Shown: positions 61,778 through 64,000 of the stretch, in pieces
Layout of the letters: each line of letters begins with the position of its first letter
Position numbering within the stretch: position 1 is the first letter of the stretch
From: Bradyrhizobium amphicarpaeae
GTDB lineage: Bacteria; Pseudomonadota; Alphaproteobacteria; Rhizobiales; Xanthobacteraceae
Direction: 5' to 3'
Assembly (NCBI RefSeq): GCF_002266435.3
Contig: NZ_CP029426.2
Span: 2,820,001-2,884,000 of the forward strand
DNA: 64,000 nucleotides
Notes under the pieces: model-generated
What the model was told of the DNA's origin: nothing
What the model saw: the letters and a program-made list of their open reading frames with translations, nothing else
Database searches by the model: none
Position numbers and translations under genes: made by a program

Positions 61778-62833
61778 ATGAAGCAATCAGGCAAGTGGCC
61801 GCGTTCGGGCTTCGGCTCGCTCGTATTGATTGCGGCTGTGGTCGGAGGCGGCGCTGCCGCGTTCGCATACACCGCAGGCTGGCTATCGCCCGGGCGCCTC
61901 ACGCCGGAGCGCCTGATCGCGGCACTGGCGCCCCCGGGAGGCGCGTCTCCGGGGCACCGGCGAAATCATGCCAAGGGAATCTGCTTCACCGGGGCCTTCG
62001 AGGCGAACGGAAACGGTGTCGAACTCTCGCGGGCCAAGGTCTTTGAGCGCGGTAAATATTCCGCGGTAGGCCGCTTCAATCTCGGCACCGCCGATCCGAA
62101 CGCCGTGGATGCAACCGTGCGTGTGCGGGGTTTGGGATTGCAGATCGCAGCGGCGGACGGCGAAGAGTGGCGGATGGCGCTGATTAATCCGCCGTTTTTC
62201 GCGGTGTCCACGCCGCAGGCGTTCCACGACCTGCTGATCGCATCCGGCAAGAAGGATCCCGAAGCGATGAAGGCTTTCATCCAGTCCAATCCGGAATTCG
62301 CCGCCTTCGCGACCTGGGCGAAGACGGCGCCCTGGACCGACAGTTATGCGGAGGACGCTTACCACGGGCTCAACAGTTTCATCTTCACGGATGCACGCGG
62401 CGGCGAGCGGACGGTGCGATGGTCGTTGCTCCCGACCGCTCAGGTCGTACCGATATCACAAGCCGAGCTGGAAAAGCGCGGCCCGGATTTTCTGGAGCAG
62501 GAGATAACGGAGCGAATCCGCACCGCCGGCCCGCAACGCTGGACCATGGTCACGACGGTTGCCGATCCCGGCGATCCCACCGCAGACCCGAGCAAGGCCT
62601 GGCCGGAGGGCCGCCGGACGGTGCAGGTCGGAACGCTCGTCGTGCAGCGGATCGAACAGGAGCGGGACGGGCCGTGCCGCGACATCAACTTCGATCCGAC
62701 CGTGTTGCCGCAGGGGATCAGGGTGTCGGACGATCCTTTCCCCGCCGCGCGCTCGTCGGTCTACCGCAAATCCTACGATCTTCGTGCGGCCGAAGCCGGC
62801 AGCTATCCGCGAACGGGGACGACCAAGCCATGA
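61778..62833 (+). CDS. SrpA-like catalase-family peroxidase
   Basis: A 351-residue exported heme protein of the mini-catalase (SrpA) family. An N-terminal anchor (about residues 11-35) precedes the catalase core, with the distal histidine in NHAKGICFTG (near residue 63). The proximal heme-tyrosine region is ARSSVYRKSYDLR (near residue 335). The protein is much shorter than full catalases (about 500) and works as a periplasmic peroxidase. ATG at 61778 follows AAGGACAAG. The cytochrome b561 gene overlaps its end by 4 bp, the usual pairing for this family. Confidence 0.9.
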   Translation: MKQSGKWPRSGFGSLVLIAAVVGGGAAAFAYTAGWLSPGRLTPERLIAALAPPGGASPGHRRNHAKGICFTGAFEANGNGVELSRAKVFERGKYSAVGRFNLGTADPNAVDATVRVRGLGLQIAAADGEEWRMALINPPFFAVSTPQAFHDLLIASGKKDPEAMKAFIQSNPEFAAFATWAKTAPWTDSYAEDAYHGLNSFIFTDARGGERTVRWSLLPTAQVVPISQAELEKRGPDFLEQEITERIRTAGPQRWTMVTTVADPGDPTADPSKAWPEGRRTVQVGTLVVQRIEQERDGPCRDINFDPTVLPQGIRVSDDPFPAARSSVYRKSYDLRAAEAGSYPRTGTTKP

Positions 62834-63393
62834 GCAACACACCTCATCATTTCGCCCCGATCCAGCGGTTCTTGCACTGGCTGATGGCGGCTTGCATCAT
62901 TGCCATGCTCTTCATCGGCGTCGGCATGGTATCCACTGTTGCGCCCAGATATCTGCCGTTGATCCTGATCCACAAGACACTTGGTGTCACGCTTCTGGTC
63001 CTCGTCGTGATCAGGCTGGCGCTGCGGCTCCATTACGGCGCGCCGCCATTGCCGGAAGATCTTTCGCCGGGGATCAAGCTGGGAGCGCGATTGTCACATC
63101 TCGCCCTCTATGGATTCATGATCGTCATGCCGCTGCTGGGTCTCGGCATGCTCTGGGCTGCTGCCTATCCGGTGGTCCTGTCTGGCGGGATTCAAATCCC
63201 GGCGGTGCTGCCGCAGAGCGACCGCGCGCACGCGCTGTTGTGGAACGCTCATTTCTATCTGGGCTTCGCGTTCTTTGCCGTCGTGCTGCTGCATCTGGCG
63301 GCAGCTCTGTTCCACGCCTTGGTACGCCGCGACGGCGTCTTCGGGACGATGGCACCCTTCCCACTGCGGAACAGGACGACGCCGGCGGAATGA
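62830..63393 (+). CDS. Cytochrome b561 family membrane protein
   Basis: A 187-residue four-helix diheme cytochrome b. Heme-ligand histidines are visible in RFLHWLMA (near residue 16), LIHKTLGV (near residue 48) and the later helices (NAHFYLGF, VLLHLAAALFH). It carries electrons across the membrane, probably to the periplasmic peroxidase whose gene it overlaps (ATGA). The length and layout match bacterial CybB relatives. Confidence 0.92.
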   Translation: MSNTPHHFAPIQRFLHWLMAACIIAMLFIGVGMVSTVAPRYLPLILIHKTLGVTLLVLVVIRLALRLHYGAPPLPEDLSPGIKLGARLSHLALYGFMIVMPLLGLGMLWAAAYPVVLSGGIQIPAVLPQSDRAHALLWNAHFYLGFAFFAVVLLHLAAALFHALVRRDGVFGTMAPFPLRNRTTPAE

Positions 63394-63451
63394 ACCCTTC
63401 GCCGGCGAAGCGCGCCGCCGAAATTTTTCAACCTCCAACAGGACGACGACA

Positions 63452-63952
63452 ATGACCAAAGCAGATATCCAGACCCCAACGGATCTCGGGGCCAATGCGA
63501 ACCGGGACATTCCAGCCGCGCTGAGAGCGCTGTTGGCCGACGTCTTCGCGCTGTACCTGAAGACCAAGAACTTTCACTGGCACGTGTCGGGCCGGCATTT
63601 TCGCGACTATCACCTGATGCTCGACGAACAGGCCGGGCAGATCTTCGCCATGACCGACGACATTGCCGAGCGGGCGCGCAAGATCGGCGGAACGACGCTG
63701 CGCTCGATCGGCCAAATCGCGCGCGAGCAGCGCCTTCTCGACAATGACGCCGACTATGTCGATCCCCAGGACATGCTCGCGGAACTCCGCAGCGACAATC
63801 AGCAACTGACACGAGAGATGCGCCGCGTCCACGAGCTCTGCGACGAATATGGCGATGTCGCGACCGCGAGCCTGCTGGAGAACTGGATCGACGAGACGGA
63901 GCGGCGGATCTGGTTCCTTTACGAGACCGGCCGAAGCGGTCCGAATTCGTAG
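63452..63952 (+). CDS. dps: Dps/ferritin-like DNA-binding protein
   Basis: A 166-residue four-helix-bundle protein of the Dps family, which stores iron using hydrogen peroxide and shields DNA. Ferroxidase ligands are in KNFHWHVSGRHFRDYHLMLD (His pair near residue 43) and EQAGQIFAMTDDIAERARKIGG. The length is typical. It is 58 bp after the cytochrome b561 gene, completing a peroxide-related cluster with the catalase-like peroxidase. Confidence 0.93.
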   Translation: MTKADIQTPTDLGANANRDIPAALRALLADVFALYLKTKNFHWHVSGRHFRDYHLMLDEQAGQIFAMTDDIAERARKIGGTTLRSIGQIAREQRLLDNDADYVDPQDMLAELRSDNQQLTREMRRVHELCDEYGDVATASLLENWIDETERRIWFLYETGRSGPNS

Positions 63953-63997
63953 AGATTGGGTGTGTTCATGCGGCCGATCGCTGCGAGGGGGTGAGCC

Positions 63998-64000
63998 ATG
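63998..64000 (+). other. Probable start codon of the next gene, cut by window end
   Basis: The final three bases are ATG, preceded by GAGGGGGTGAGCC, a good ribosome-binding sequence. A gene probably begins here; nothing of its product is visible. Confidence 0.4.

Noticed and set aside
1..64000. CRISPR arrays, tRNA, rRNA, intact insertion sequences or prophage genes
   Set aside because: Reading both strands, I saw no regularly spaced direct repeats, tRNA-like cloverleaf, rRNA motifs or transposase/integrase proteins.

Overview
The window is about 65% GC, with dense operons, many 1-4 bp ATGA/GTGA gene overlaps, a complete alphaproteobacterial-type sox locus, several ABC importers and an RpoH-type sigma factor. 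Two short non-coding repeats look like ones I associate with Bradyrhizobium and Rhodopseudomonas. A Bradyrhizobium-like rhizobial or soil alphaproteobacterium is the best guess; this is inference from gene content, since no rRNA or other taxonomic marker is present. I found no rRNA, tRNA, CRISPR array or intact insertion sequence.

Layout. 1-3.2 kb: the 3' part of a TonB-dependent siderophore receptor, then a NiCoT nickel permease with a textbook NikR-type operator. 3.4-16.6 kb: thiosulfate oxidation island, with soxT-soxR-soxS on the minus strand and soxV, soxW, soxX-Y-Z-A-B-C-D on the plus strand, followed by two exported DsrE-like proteins, an exported alpha/beta hydrolase and a second SoxT-like transporter. 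An unrecognised secreted protein gene sits reversed between soxV and soxW. A small fossil of an MFS transporter marks the end of the island. 16.6-26.9 kb: sugar or sugar-acid catabolic island with a LacI repressor and two LacI-type operators, an SDR, a complete sugar ABC importer, a zinc dehydrogenase, a PfkB kinase, a LacD-type aldolase and an enolase-superfamily dehydratase.

26.9-35.8 kb: the most unusual region. A taurine/nitrate-type ABC importer whose binding protein carries a NosL-like C-terminal domain, a Crp/Fnr regulator, a DUF971 protein, a ferredoxin-NADP reductase, an AprA-like flavoprotein, a tiny 2x[4Fe-4S] ferredoxin and a HEAT-repeat protein. Three promoter regions here share the sequence CAACTARTYG, which suggests a dedicated regulon for an import-plus-redox pathway of unknown substrate.

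36-50.8 kb: nitrogen-compound catabolism, with two amidases, an MFS carrier, a transthyretin/HIUase-like protein, a PotFGHI-like ABC importer, a hydantoin-racemase-family protein lacking its catalytic cysteines, a GntR regulator, an NMT1-type ABC importer, an arylmalonate-decarboxylase-like protein and a hydantoinase. Together these suggest uptake and opening of cyclic ureides or amides. 50.9-64 kb: envelope and stress region, with small secreted proteins, a two-component system, an RpoH-type sigma factor, an RND efflux pump with adaptor and lipoprotein, then a peroxide-related set (SrpA-like catalase, cytochrome b561, Dps).
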